A stretch of DNA of 64,000 nucleotides from Cornus controversa. Taxonomy: Eukaryota; Streptophyta; Magnoliopsida; Cornales; Cornaceae. How positions within the stretch are numbered: the first letter of the stretch is position 1; each line of letters opens with the position of its first letter. The notes beneath the pieces are model-generated. The model saw only the letters and a program-made list of their open reading frames with translations. It was not told the DNA's origin and ran no database searches. A program made the translations under genes and the position numbers. The DNA lies in assembly GCA_026545225.1 (NCBI GenBank), contig CM048845.1, positions 50,630,033 through 50,694,032 of the forward strand, given 5' to 3'. Positions 35,700 to 47,249 of the stretch are shown here, one piece after another.

Positions 35700-37639
35700 G
35701 AGTTGGTGTCGAGAGTGGCTGTGTGGTGGTCGAAAGTGAGTTTTTGTGTGGCTAGTGGTTGCTCACCGCTAGAGACACTAGAGAGAGAGTGGGTTTTGGG
35801 TTCGGTTTTGCTGAAGAGGACTGTGTTTGGTCCGATTTTGAGGTTGAGCTCTGCTGGGTTCGATCATGGTGTTGATGGGATTCGGTTTTTGAATCCTTTG
35901 TTCTTGGTTGTTAGTTGGTTGGGTCTGTTTTGGTGATGTTATGGCAGCTCACGCACACTGTGGATTTTGCCAGAAAGGTTGGTTTTGTGTGGTTTCGGTA
36001 GACCGTGATGGTGCTCTGGCAGAGGCGACAACCATGGGAGGTTTAGTTGAGTTCGGGCCACACGGTTGGGCTTGATTTTGGGTCTTCGGTTGCTGCCGGT
36101 TTGACGGTGTTTGAGATTGGGCTTGACAGCTGTGGTGGCTGGTTTGTGGATGTTTGTTGAGGGTTCGGTTATAGCCGGCCTATGGTGTCCCGTGGTTGTA
36201 ACGAGGTGGTGTAACATGGTGGTTCATATGGCATGGACTGCTTGGGTTTTTGTTGGTGATTTGCTTGTGGATTCATGTGAGAATGGGCTTGAAATGAGCT
36301 ACCACTAAACTATAATTAGGGTGGATTGCATTGATTGCTTTTGAGTTTGGTTGATGTGAATCGGGCCTCAATTTGATTAGATTGGGCTTTGGAAAGTAGG
36401 CCTTGCGGTGTGGGCTGCGAAGAAGTGTATTTGGGCTTGCCTAATTAAATTGGGTCAATCATGGAAACTAAAAAGGAGATGAAGTGGTCCATGGGATTGT
36501 TCGTGTGGACTTGGACAGGGGACTGGACCGAGCATGGAAATAGGACGCCTTGCAGGCACGAATTCCTTGAAGGCGGGACCTAAGGCAAGTTGATTCTTGC
36601 CTCTATCTCCTATGTATATACTTTAATATTATTGATTAATTTGCATATGCTCTTAGTTTAATCATATATGGCGGTTGTATATATATATGTGTGTGTACAT
36701 ATGTATATATATAAAGGTGGATATGGTATATGCGTGGGATGTGAGGATATATATATATGGGTATGTATATATATATGTGTGGGTTTGGGGAGTGATGACA
36801 TGTTAAATTAAATCGCTTAATTGCATCGTGATATGCATGTATTGTATTGATTGAAATCATGTAAAAAACATACTAAATAATACCTGTTTAGCTATGTGTT
36901 GTCTTGTATGCATATGTAGCTCTTATGTATGATGTTCAGTATATATATGTGATTATATATATGGTTGCAGTGGTAGAAATGCATGCTAAGTATGAATATA
37001 ACTTTTGGCGGGCATTTGCAAAGCATGATTATGATATGCTAAGTATTTTATATGTTCTTAATACATATATGGTGACGGAATATATATGTGGTTATATATT
37101 GTGGATGGAAAACATGCTAGTTACTTGTAGTAAATGCATGTCTTGAGTGAAAGCATGATCATATTTATGCTAGTATATATGCATATGCGACTACATGCAG
37201 GATGTGACATATATGTGTTTATATGTGAGAATGTGGATATGAGATGCATGCTAACTTTATTCATATATCGAATGTGTGCATTGGTTATAGTATGATAAAA
37301 ATGTGTTAAAGTTGAGATGTTTTGCATATGTGAGGTGTTATGCAAGTCTTGGAACATGTATGTGCTATATGTGTTGAAATGTGAAGAAAAGTATGCTAAA
37401 TACTTCTTTTTAGTATTCATAAGCATGGGTTGATGCATGAAAATATTATGTTATGTATATATGTATCCATATAGCATATATGGGAGGGAAAGGACACATA
37501 TGTGGTTATATGTGGGTTTATGTGGATATGAAATGCATGCTATGTACTTTTAACTAGCTTGGGCATTGTGAGGCATGAACATTGAATGCTTGGTTATTAT
37601 ATATTCGAAATGCATATATGGTGCCGTTGTGAGAAAATG

Positions 37640-38010
37640 GGGAAGTGTGGTTGAATAACCTAGAGTAGGTCAATACTCGGTTATGGTTGTGGTCATAAAG
37701 TGGGCAAATCACCCAGAGTAGGTCAATACTCGGTCACGGTGAGAGCATTGGAGTGGTTACGTCATCTTGGAGTAGGTAAATACTCGATGACGGTGGTCTA
37801 CTCACCTTGGAGTAGGTAAATACTCGGTGATTGTGGTTTATTCACCTTGGAGTATGTGATGACTCGGTGATAAACTATCTAACCGCCTTGGAGTATGTGA
37901 TTTACTCGACGAGGAAAACTATCTAACCACCTTGGAGTATGTCATGACTCGGTGATGAATTCCAAAACCAACTAATCACCTTGGGGTATGCGATGACTCA
38001 GTGGGGGTGT
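37640..38010 (+). repeat. Hairpin minisatellite in LTR B
   Basis: About eight copies of a ~45-55-bp unit whose core pairs CACCTTGGAGTA with TACTCGGTGA across a short loop. Examples lie near 37802-37832 and 37845-37873. The arms covary in part (TCATC/GATGA, TCACC/GGTGA), as expected for a conserved stem. Confidence 0.75.
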
Positions 38011-38866
38011 TGGAATTGTGTGGGAGGCGTCTCGGTCACATGATTGGTTAAGAATCATGTTAGGGTATTTGGTTGAGTCCGGGAGAGGGACAAGTGTGTG
38101 AACTTGCTTACATTATCTATTATGAAGTATGCGATGTATTTAATGCATTCTTATATATATATGCGTTGCTTGTGAATGGACATGACACATGTTGGATGTT
38201 TATTGCTTTTGAGCAGTTGTACGGTTTAAATGCATATTTATTGCATTTGAGATTGCTACTTGTTGAGTAGGAGATGAGGTAGTTGATTTACATTGTTTAT
38301 GTAAATGCTTTGACATATATGTTCTGTATACATATTGATATTGGATGTGTATTGCTTTTGAGAATGTTCTAAATGATTTTCATAAGTCATGTGCAGTAGA
38401 TTTTGTATGTTCATATGTGCTAGAGTAGCCATATACATTGTTGGTTCATGCATGCTAGGAGGAGCATGGTCTTAAATATTGTGATATATTTAAGTGCATG
38501 TATATTTTTGAGAATATGTGTGGATTGACCTGCTGCAGCAGTGATAATATGGTTCTACATACCTTGTTGGGACTTTGAGCTCACCCTCTCCCAGGTTTTG
38601 CAGGTATTACTGATTTCGGAGTTAGTTAGGGGATTGACAGCACCAGTTGTAGAGGTAGTGTCCAGATTCCTTAGAATCTGATGTATGTTCAGGATAAGGG
38701 ATAGATAGATGCATTACATTTGGATTAAATGTATAGAGCGATTTATGTTGATTCAGTTCCTTCAGTTGTATTTTATTCATGTGATGTATGTATATAATAC
38801 GGACATTCAATGACTGAGACATGTATATTTTTGATTATATTATGCATGTTGTAGAACTGTTGGGGG

Positions 38867-38990
38867 GGACACGTGCCCAGAAGTGTCCATTTTTATGGTT
38901 AGATAGAAATGCAGGGGGGACACGTGCCCAGAAGTGTCCATTTTTATTGTTAGATATAAATGCTCGGGGGACACGTGCCCAGAAGTGTCC
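38867..38990 (+). repeat. Three 51-bp repeats with G-box dyad in LTR B
   Basis: GGACACGTGCCCAGAAGTGT occurs with following CC at 38867-38888, 38918-38939 and 38969-38990, an exact 51-bp period. It contains CACGTG and the outer inverted pair GGACAC/GTGTCC. A single related copy (GGACACATGCCC...) is in element T at 27535-27557. Confidence 0.85.
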
Positions 38991-39401
38991 ATATGAATTT
39001 AAAGCAGGTATAACATGCCAGGATCTGATTATTTAGAATGGGTCATGCCCAATTTTCATGAAAATAGTAGGAAATTGAGGTTGTATGAGCAGGTGATGGT
39101 TATGTATGAGGGTGATCTCACGGGGTTCCCACCTCAATTTTCGGGCCTCGAGAATCAGGGCGTGACACTTGAATACATGTCTTAGACACTTGGGGTTATG
39201 ACTACCAATTTGGAAACTTGAAAACCTTATGTTTATTCCGGACTTGATCTATTTCGATACCGTATTTAAGTTTCGATCATTAAATCCATGTTATTGTATA
39301 TGCTTGGAGTATAAATGGATGTTGAATATATGTATAGAAATAGTTGGGAATTGGAAGCCATAGGGGCAACTTGGACTAACATAGGCCACTACAGTCGAGG
39401 C

Positions 39402-39618
39402 ATTACGATGGATCGTAACCCCTATTACATTGCATCAAAATGCTATGATATATTGTATTAGCTAAGTTGATGTATCATAATAATTGAAGGAAATTGAGTT
39501 CAAAATCAGTGTGTTTCGTATCTTATTAAGCAATATCAACTGTGGATTATAACCTCGATTATGATGTATCATAAAGAGAACTACGATGCATCATAATGAA
39601 TCTTACGATGTATCGTAG
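39402..39618. repeat. Dyad-repeat cluster of LTR A (TTACGAT...ATCGTAA)
   Basis: ATTACGATGGATCGTAAC (39402-39419), TTATGATGTATCATAA (39559-39574), CTACGATGCATCATAATG (39581-39598) and TTACGATGTATCGTAG (39603-39618). The cluster ends about 325 bp before the LTR end. Confidence 0.8.
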
Positions 39619-39942
39619 TGAGTAGTTAGCATGTACACATATGCCCTAGTGTGGAACCCATATGCAAATGTTGACTTGTATACTCATATGTATACTCATG
39701 AATGTATGATTTAAGAATGTTTCCATTGATTTATAAGACAATAACTTAGATTCTTGATACATGTGTGATATTGAAATTATAAAGGAGTTCCGTGACAAGT
39801 CATGACCCAGGATTTGGGGTGTAACAACTTGGTATCAAGAGTATGATATCAAGGCATGATTATTATTGAGTAATGTCAATGTTTAATTAAATCAGCCCCA
39901 TTTTTTCATGCCCTTTCAAGTGTTAGAAATCAGGGCGTGACA

Positions 39943-40915
39943 GTAGTTCACAGGGTCCAACTCATGTTTATCTGGGATAACCTTGTAAGATTCTCCCAAA
40001 AACATGTATCTATCGAGTTGTCGTGAGACTTTCCCACTACGATGGGGCATAGGTGTACTAGAAGATGAAGGCATACTTGTGATAGCCTCTTGTGTTCCAT
40101 TAGTCTTGTTATATATGATTGGTTCATCTACCACCGGTTCTTTAAAGGAATCTGACATCTCATCTAGGACAACTTTACTTTTGGGTCTGTGGTTTATAAT
40201 ATAATCTTTCTCTAAGAATACAACATTGGTGCTAACCAATATTTTCTTATCCTCAAGACCATAAAATAAACCACCCTTGGTTTCTTTTGGATAGCCTACA
40301 AACAAACACATTCTTGATCTTGCCTCCAACTTAGTCACCTGTCCTATCCGTATATGTGCAGGACAACCCCAAACATGGAACGATGTCATACTAGGTCCAT
40401 GCCCTATCCACAGCTCATAAGGAGTTTTAGGTACCAACTTAGATGAAAAATGATTCAGTGTGTAAGTGGCTGGGTCCAAAGCTAAACCCCAAAATGAAGG
40501 AGTTAACGTTGAATAACTCAAGATCGATCTAACCATGTCTAGTAATGTTTTGTTTCTTCTTTCTACTACACCATTTTGCTGAGGGCAACCCAATGTAGAC
40601 AACTGACTAACAATACCCTTAGTAACCAAATGGTCCTTAAACTGTCCCAAGAAGTACATCCCTTCACGGTCTGACCGTAGTGTTTTGATATGTTTACCTA
40701 ATTTTCTCTCCACTTTCGCTTGATAATCTTGAAATTTCCAAAAAGCATCTAACTTGTGGTGCATTAGATAAATATATCCAAACTTGGAGTAGTCATCGGT
40801 AAAAGTAATGAAATACACATACCTTCCTCTTGCTTGTACAGTTAAAGGTCCACATACATTAGTATGCACTAAATCCAATGGTTCTTTGGTTCTATATCAT
40901 TTGTCCGTAAACGGC
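39943..40915 (-). pseudogene. Copia integrase fragment
   Basis: Minus-strand frame with the copia integrase core: LVHTNVCGPL (about 40850), FTDDYSKFGYIYL, LRSDREGMYF (second catalytic Asp) and QNGVVERRNKTLLDM (catalytic Glu), then WGCPAHIRIG and the hinge to RT ending ELDPVNY. In copia integrases the first catalytic residue is Asp in an HTD or HSD motif; here the codon is AAT, giving HTN. The frame is otherwise open for about 300 codons. It ends at 39943, where LTR A entered, and continues at 22892. Confidence 0.85.
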
Positions 40916-40999
40916 CTCTTGGTCATTTTTCCCTCAATACAGGATTCACAAGTTGATATACGCGCCTCTGCCTCAATAGGTATTAAACCTTCTTTAATC

Positions 41000-41630
41000 A
41001 CATTTGAATCCTATTTTGTTTAATATGATCCAATATAAGATGCCAAAGATACATTGAGCTAGAAAAAACACATTTTTTCTTGACATTTAGATTCTTTGTT
41101 GCTACATTCAACTCATTAATTATCATGCAAAACATAAGAGTTAGGAGTTAATAAATAAAGACCATCCACCAATGCACCAGTAGCAATAACATGTCCATCC
41201 ATTTTAATTGAAATTTTTTTTCCAAATGTAAAAATATAGTTTTCAGAAACAAGACATGAAACAGAAATTAAATTTTTTCTAACTTCTGGTGCATAAAGAC
41301 AGTCATTTAACATTAGGCTTCTCCCACTCTCTAGTTACAGAATAATGACTCCAACAACTAGAACAACAATTCTGGCTTGTGACCTTAGGTGCAAGTATGT
41401 CTCCTCTTCACTGAGTCTTCGAGTTTCCTATAACCCTATAAAGAATTACAAACATAATTAGTGGCTCCAGAATCTACACACCAGGATTCTGTAGATCCAG
41501 CTATATAACATGCCTCAATGAAAAACATACTTTTGTCTTTGTTATCTTTGGCCAGTATCTTGGGGCAATTCTTTTTCCAATGACCGTTCTCACCACACTC
41601 AAAACAAGCTCCCTTAGAACTAGATTTCAA
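41000..41630 (-). pseudogene. Copia zinc knuckle, protease and GAG-pre-integrase region
   Basis: From right to left: CFECGENGHWKKNCPK (about 41600), a CCHC nucleic-acid-binding knuckle of gag; WCVDSGATNYVCNSL (about 41470), the aspartic protease active site DSGA; then LNDCLYAPEVRKNLISV and ALVDGLYLLTP (41116-41313), the GAG-pre-integrase region. The segment is broken by stops and frameshifts near 41320-41435 and 41000-41110. Confidence 0.8.
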
Positions 41631-41693
41631 TGCCTTCTTACCCTTCCTTGCTGCTTTGTTTGGGAATGGCTCCCTCTTTGCCCCCTTTCATTT

Positions 41694-42040
41694 CTATGCC
41701 TTACCCTTAGGCTTAGATCCAGAGGGCCCAACTTGAGCCATAAAAGTAATGAGTTTTATCTTGATCATGCCCTCAGTAGCCTGTAACTCATTCAAAAGCT
41801 CAGCAAGGATAAAATTGAGCTTATTCATATTGTACTTCAATCGAAAATAGTTGAATGAGCTAGGGAGCGAGGCAATGATCATGTTAATTTGAGACTCTCC
41901 ATCCAATTCAGCTCCAAGGACATCTAGTTCATTTAAGAATACGATCATTTTAAGAACATGATCACAAACTAGAGTTTCTTCATCCATCTTGGTAGTCATC
42001 AGATTATACATAGCCTGATATCAGACAATCTTACTAATTT
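41694..42040 (-). pseudogene. Copia gag fragment
   Basis: A UBN2-type gag piece: YNLMTTKMDEETLVCDHVLK, then LNELDVLGAELDGESQINMI and LPSSFNYFRLKYNMNKL. The upstream (amino) half is missing: at about 42040 the sequence changes to repeat-rich DNA without gag similarity. So the 5' part of this copia, including its 5' LTR, has been lost from the window. Confidence 0.75.
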
Positions 42041-43627
42041 CTACAACCCTTTACCCGGAGCATTTTTGAGTCAGGCAAAATTATATTTTCTTTTGCAATC
42101 ATAATTTTCAATTCATTTTTATGATCGAGTCATATGTATTCAGCAAAAATTCCCAACTCCTTAGCTAGTGCATTTGTTTTGGAGTTAATAAAAAATCTCA
42201 TTCTTGTCCAAAATTTCTAGCCCCTTAACTGAGGCATTTTTTTTTTGAGTTAGTCAAAACCACATTTGTGTCAAAATTTCCACAGTCCCCTAGCTAGGGA
42301 AATTTTTGAGTCGATCAAAAGTGCGGTTCCATTCATGTCAAAAATCCCATTCAGTCCATGCCCCAATCTGGGGCACTTATTAGGAAGAGTCATTGGTTGT
42401 TAACCAAATAGAATACCCATTCTTTCAGACATTTACCTTCTATATCCCTTTCCAAACAATACATTCAATTTTCTCCAACTCAATCAATGCATACACATGC
42501 CTCTCTCCATTGTAGGAAACTAACTCAATTCACCCATAGTTCTATGCTCACTTACAGTAGGAACTAAACCTTGTTTTTTGATAGCAACATCCAAACCATG
42601 ACATCCAACCCACCTCCCTAAACAATGGGGAGACAATCCATTAATTAGGAAACACAAAAATTTTCCCTAAGACAGAACAAAACCACAGTCACATATGGAC
42701 CAAATAGTAACATATAACATTCTGATAGCTCATAGGCTTATCATTCTCAAATGGTATCACACCAGCGGAGCAAGCAAGTTCCAATTTTCAAACTTGGTAT
42801 TCTCCCTTAGAGAAACACCGCCATGCCTTGACATAGAAAACCAATAAGATTTTTCACCACATAGTTGCTATCATAACCCTTCTTATAACAAGGATGGGTT
42901 TGGTCAATTAAGCCTATCTTGGACACCTCTCTAGTGGTCACGCTGCCCAACTTATTTTGTTCAATTCGTATAGAGGTCATCTCATTCAAAGTCCACATCA
43001 GGCTCCTCCCGAACAACTTCAAAAACATTCATTTTTAAGCTGTTAGGTTGCCAAAATTGAGTCATGATCACAAAACTCTTTGAAAACTCTTTTCATTCCT
43101 ATAATATCCCACTTTCATTGCCACACTCTTTTTACATCAAAACACATTTTTTACTTCAAAATACACGTTTTTATATTAAATACTTCATTTTTGATATGAA
43201 ACTTCAATTTTTTGTTTAAACGACATTTTAATTCAAATCACGCTTTTCATCTCACAATGTACATTTTCTATCCAAAATAACCCATTTTCATTGTGAGACA
43301 CATTTTTAACCTAAAAATATTTTTTTTACGTACTCTTTCAAATCTGTTGACCACTCACATTTTTAACAACAAAACCCATTTTCTTTAAAATGGATATTTT
43401 TAACTCCAATTATTCAAATACATTTTTCAAATAAATCTCCAATTCTTATCTACAATCTGAAAACCCACCTTCTTCAAGGTGGAAAATTTTTAATTCTAAT
43501 CCTAAGCTAAAATACATTTACGATGCACATTATCTTTTGAAACACACAATGTTCAACTTCAAAATCTACCTTCTAGTGGTAGTCCCATGATACATCTTCT
43601 CAAAATTTGTTCCAATCCCAAGACATA
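42041..43627. other. Degenerate repeat-rich sequence of unknown origin
   Basis: It contains loosely repeated blocks such as CCCCTTAACTGAGGCATTTTT and TAGCTAGGGAAATTTTTGAG (42050-42380) and CACATTTTT-type blocks (43120-43400). A minus-strand frame at 42807-43028 has no recognizable domain. I read it tentatively as non-coding DNA of a decayed gypsy element. Confidence 0.4.
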
Positions 43628-45007
43628 TGATGTGGCTAAACTTGATTGTAATTGTAAGCTTATTTTTGCCCTTTTTCAAATATAATTTAACCACTCGCAA
43701 GAGCATGAATCTTTGTAGATACGGTTCTATATAGAGGGTATCGATCCCACGATGACTAGTTGTTAATTGTCTTGAAGAGAGATTAATTCCACTTTAATTC
43801 TAAAAACAAGGTTTTGATTTTTGTTTTAAAACTATTGCATGAAAGTAAAAACACTAAATTTAAAGAGTTGTAAGTTGGGAGAGAGAATTAGGGGTGGTTT
43901 TCACCTTTAGCCATTCACATTTCCATAGATGTAGCAAGCTTGGGATTTAGAAAATTAAATGTCTAACAATGTCATTAGGCTTGTGACCTCAATAACATAT
44001 CAAAAGATCAATGTGTGTGCAAACCTATCATAATCCATCTTCAACAAGCATTGTTCTTCAACCTAACTAATTACCCTACTCTCTAAGTGAACCTAAATGC
44101 ATCCAAACTACCTCATCTTGGCATGGATTATACAAGCAAGAACAACACATTCAATTTAAATACCATTACCTAGCCATCATTTGCATTTCTTGTGGAAGAT
44201 GCAAGTGTTGTGCATTCATAAGACGGATTCTACTCTAAGACAAGAATAAAAATAACATCATATGAATATATATAAGTAATGTATAAGTGTACATCATCAC
44301 TAGACTAAGTAATCAACATTTAAATAAAAATTCCAAATAATGCTACAAAAATGAACAAGTTTACATAGCTAGGGGTTTCACCCACACCCTAGTAGAGAAG
44401 TTAGTTGATCATGGCAGCCTTGCACTCTTCCATTGATGGAGAAAATGAAGCTTCAAGGTCTAGTTCAGCTTCTCCTTCTCCTCTCCCGAAAGTCTCTAAT
44501 GTATGGTATCTGGTATCTAAGAGAAAATGGCTCCTTTTGTGCATATTTGGCTACTTTCCATCATTGGGACCCACCATGTATATATATATAGCAATATATA
44601 TACCAACTAAATCAATAATATCTCCATGTGTCTTCTTCAAGTCAAAAAATCCATCCAAGTTGTGCAATAAGGTGGATTTTGTTGCAAGTGGGAGAGCAGG
44701 TGAACAAGTGAGCAAGTGGGTCTGCAGAATCTCGATTGATCGAGATTGGAATCTAGATTGATCGAGATTTCGATTAATTCAAATGCATGTCTCGATCAAT
44801 CGAGATCTCAATTGATTGAGATGCCTTAGCTTCATTTATGAATTCTGCTCTTCAACTACAAATGGCCTCAAACATTGCTCCTTTTGGTACAAAACCTGCA
44901 ATACATCACAAACACAAAAATACCGTAAACGTACCTCGGTAATCGTAATAACGGGATTAACATATGCAATAAAGAGGGTTCAAATGCATAGTATTGAACA
45001 CTTATCA
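43628..45007 (-). mobile_element. Athila-type solo LTR, minus strand
   Basis: On the minus strand it runs from TGATAAGTGTTCAATA (45007) to GTTTAGCCACATCA (43628), 1380 bp. The perfect duplication ACATA lies at 43623-43627 and 45008-45012. Conserved blocks match 60573-61942, for example the GGTATCGATCCCAC block at 43738. A frame at 44405-44761 is a chance ORF in the LTR. Confidence 0.9.
44729..44822. repeat. Dyad motifs in the minus-strand Athila LTR
   Basis: ATCTCGATTGATCGAGAT (44729-44746), TCTCGATCAATCGAGA (44790-44805) and ATCTCAATTGATTGAGAT (44805-44822). Here the arm is TCTCGAT rather than TTTCGCA, but architecture and position (185-280 bp from the LTR start) match the other Athila copies. 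Confidence 0.8.
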
Positions 45008-45017
45008 ACATACATCT

Positions 45018-46025
45018 TTAGGAACCTCTTAAAGGTCATTCCGTTCAACCCACATTATGTGCCTCACATAGAAGTCATTCCATTCCAATTCATCTTGTGT
45101 GCCTCCCTAAAGATCATTCTACCCAACTCATCTCATGCATCTCCTTCAAAATCTTTTAGTCCAGTTTACATTAGGCACCTCCATAGAGGGCAATTACCCC
45201 ATTTATCACATATTAGACGCCTCGCATAGAGGTTACTCTATCCAGCTCATAGACACCTCGCATAGAGGTCATTTTATCTAATTTACACTCTATCTAGTGC
45301 ATCATAGACACCTCCTTAGAAATTAATCCATTCAAATTACATCTTACTCCATTTAATTCACTCTAAGCACCTCACTTAGAGGATATTCCATTCAATGTTC
45401 ACTTTAGGCAGCTCCATAAAGGTTACCATATCCAATTCGCACCTGATGCACCTCACAAAGAATTCATTGCATTCTAACCCACTTTGGACACTTCTCTTTG
45501 TCCAACTCACATCATGTACCTCACGTAGGTCATTCAATTTTGACATTTCTTATATTCCTCCATAGAAGTCACTCTATCTAATTTATCTCACACACCTCAC
45601 GTAGAGGTCATCACATTCTAACCCACTTTGGACACTTCTTTATCGGTCATTTTATCCAAATCACATCGTGTGCCTCACATAGCAATCGTTCAATTTTTAC
45701 ATTTCTTATGTTCCTCCATAGAAATCACTCTCTCCAATTCATCTCACACTTCACGTAGAGGTCATCGCATTCTAACCCACTTTGGACACTTCTCTATTGG
45801 TCACTCTATCTAACTTACATTGTGTGCCTCATGTAGGGGTCGTTCAATTTTGACATTTCTTATGTTCCTCCATAGAAGTCACTCTATCCAATTCATCTCA
45901 CACACCTCACCTGGAGATCATTCCATTCCAACACTTCTTATATGCTTCCACAAAAGCTACTTTCTCCAGTATATTTCAGACATCTCTATAGAGGTTATTC
46001 CATCCAATACAAACCACATTCCCCC
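45018..46025 (+). repeat. Degenerate ~39-bp minisatellite, about 25 copies
   Basis: The unit is roughly CCTCACATAGAGGTCATTCC plus a variable half ending in CACTTTGGAC or CATCTCACAC. Measured starts at 45061, 45101, 45139, 45177, 45219 and 45255 give spacings of 36-42 bp. Frames in it are repeats, not genes. Confidence 0.8.
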
Positions 46026-46520
46026 TCAAGTCAAATGATAAAAAAAATCAACTTCCTTCACACACCATGAACTCTCACTCATTCTTCTAAATTTATTTGA
46101 ATTCCATCATCAATAATAAAGATCTTAGAAGATGAAGATTTGCCCAAATCCATTATCACTGATGAAGATCTTGATAAAAAAAGGATCCACCTCCAATCAA
46201 GTCAATCCATAACCAAAATTGGGGAAATTTTTTAGATGATATTTCATCTACCTCATTCGATGTATGATTATTCTCCCAACCTATTCATCATCAATTCTTC
46301 TTCATGAATATTGGGGTAGTTTTTTTCCACAATACCCTAAACAAAATTCAGGACACCTTTCAAAGTCGTTTCCTTATAAGCTAATTCTTGAAAACCTTTC
46401 CTTCAAACCTTTCAAAAATCAATCAATTAAATTTCCCCATCAAAGCAGGGACAATCTTTAAAAATCAAGGACACTTCTTTTCAATCTCTATCCAAATTAC
46501 TCTATCGCAAGATCTCGTAA
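46026..46520. other. Unassigned sequence between two minisatellites
   Basis: AT-rich with GATGAAGATTT/GATGAAGATCTT blocks near 46130-46165. No domain is recognizable in the short frame at 46264-46461. Confidence 0.4.
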
Positions 46521-46835
46521 GTGTCTAGGTAGGGTTCAGTTCACCGCAGAACCATTCAAGTGTCTAGGTAGAGTTCAAGTTACCACAGAACTAATGTCTA
46601 GGTAGAGTTCAATTCACCGCATAACCATTTGAGTGTCTAGGTAGAGTTCAATTCATCGTAGGACCATTCCAATGTCTAGGTAGGATTCAATTCACCGCAT
46701 AACCATTTCAATGTCTAAGTAGAGTTCAATTCACCGCAGGACCATTCCAGTGTCCAGGTAGAGTTCAATTCACCACAAGACCATTCCAATGTCTGGGTAA
46801 AGTTACATACCATAGGACCCCTAAGTGTCTAGTTA
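46521..46835 (+). repeat. 39-bp minisatellite, nine copies
   Basis: Unit GTGTCTAGGTAGAGTTCAAT followed by TCACCGCAGAACCATTCAA. Starts at 46521, 46560, 46594, 46633, 46672, 46711, 46750, 46789 and 46824; six of eight spacings are exactly 39 bp. Confidence 0.88.
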
Positions 46836-47249
46836 AATTCCAATCATGTTCCATTTCTTGCAAGACCTCATATGAGGTCTCGAATAAAAACTAGGGCACC
46901 TTCCAAATCACTACCTCCTCAAATTGGGGCAGTCTCTAATACTTTTCTTTCAAGCCTCAAAAAATTCATTTTACTTGATCATAGTTCAATTGTGAAGGTT
47001 ATCGGTATCATTTCATTCTTACATGCTCAATTTAACAAATGAAAAACATTATTAATTTTCCAAGCACATTGTGGATCAAGTCTAGAACGAACTATGAATG
47101 ACCTAATTCTTGACAAAGTTAGGATACGTAGGCAGCTTAGGTCACTCCCTGAGCTCAGTTATCACAAGCAAAGATCCATCGAAGGACATGTTCAATTTCC
47201 ATGATGAGCATTACCCAATCAAGCGAGCTTCTAAGATTAACAAGTCAAA

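Larger units (their letters stand above)
24756..39167 (+). mobile_element. Chromovirus solo LTR B, carrying element T
   Basis: Starts TGTAAGGACCGAAATA (24756), ends GGGCGTGACA (39167). The perfect duplication CTTGA lies at 24751-24755 and 39168-39172. Removing element T with one duplication (25531-35704) leaves about 4.2 kb, much longer than the ~2.5-kb LTRs A, D, E and F. It contains microsatellites (24870-24930 AT; 25108-25132 AC), a purine-rich block (25196-25300), and a GC-rich block split by element T (25300-25530 and 35705-36230). Confidence 0.85.
22893..39942 (+). mobile_element. Chromovirus solo LTR A, carrying nested LTR B and element T
   Basis: Starts TGTAAGAACCGTGACC (22893), ends GGGCGTGACA (39942). 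The duplication is ATAGT (22888-22892) against GTAGT (39943-39947). Removing LTR B and its duplication (24756-39172) leaves about 2.6 kb with no internal region. Copia pol codons are continuous across it (DPVNY on the right side, EAINDVDA on the left), which confirms the insertion point independently of the imperfect duplication. Confidence 0.85.

Noticed and set aside
37121-38822. His/Tyr/Met-rich frames in LTR B
   Set aside because: They arise from TATATG/CATATA-rich low-complexity sequence; no conserved domain or initiation context is seen.
44405-44761. 118-codon frame as a gene
   Set aside because: It lies wholly inside an Athila solo LTR and has no homologous open frame in the other two copies.
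45018-46835. Regular ~39-bp repeats that look CRISPR-like at first sight
   Set aside because: Units are contiguous and degenerate, with no constant repeat and unique spacer pattern, and the setting is a plant retrotransposon nest. They are minisatellites.
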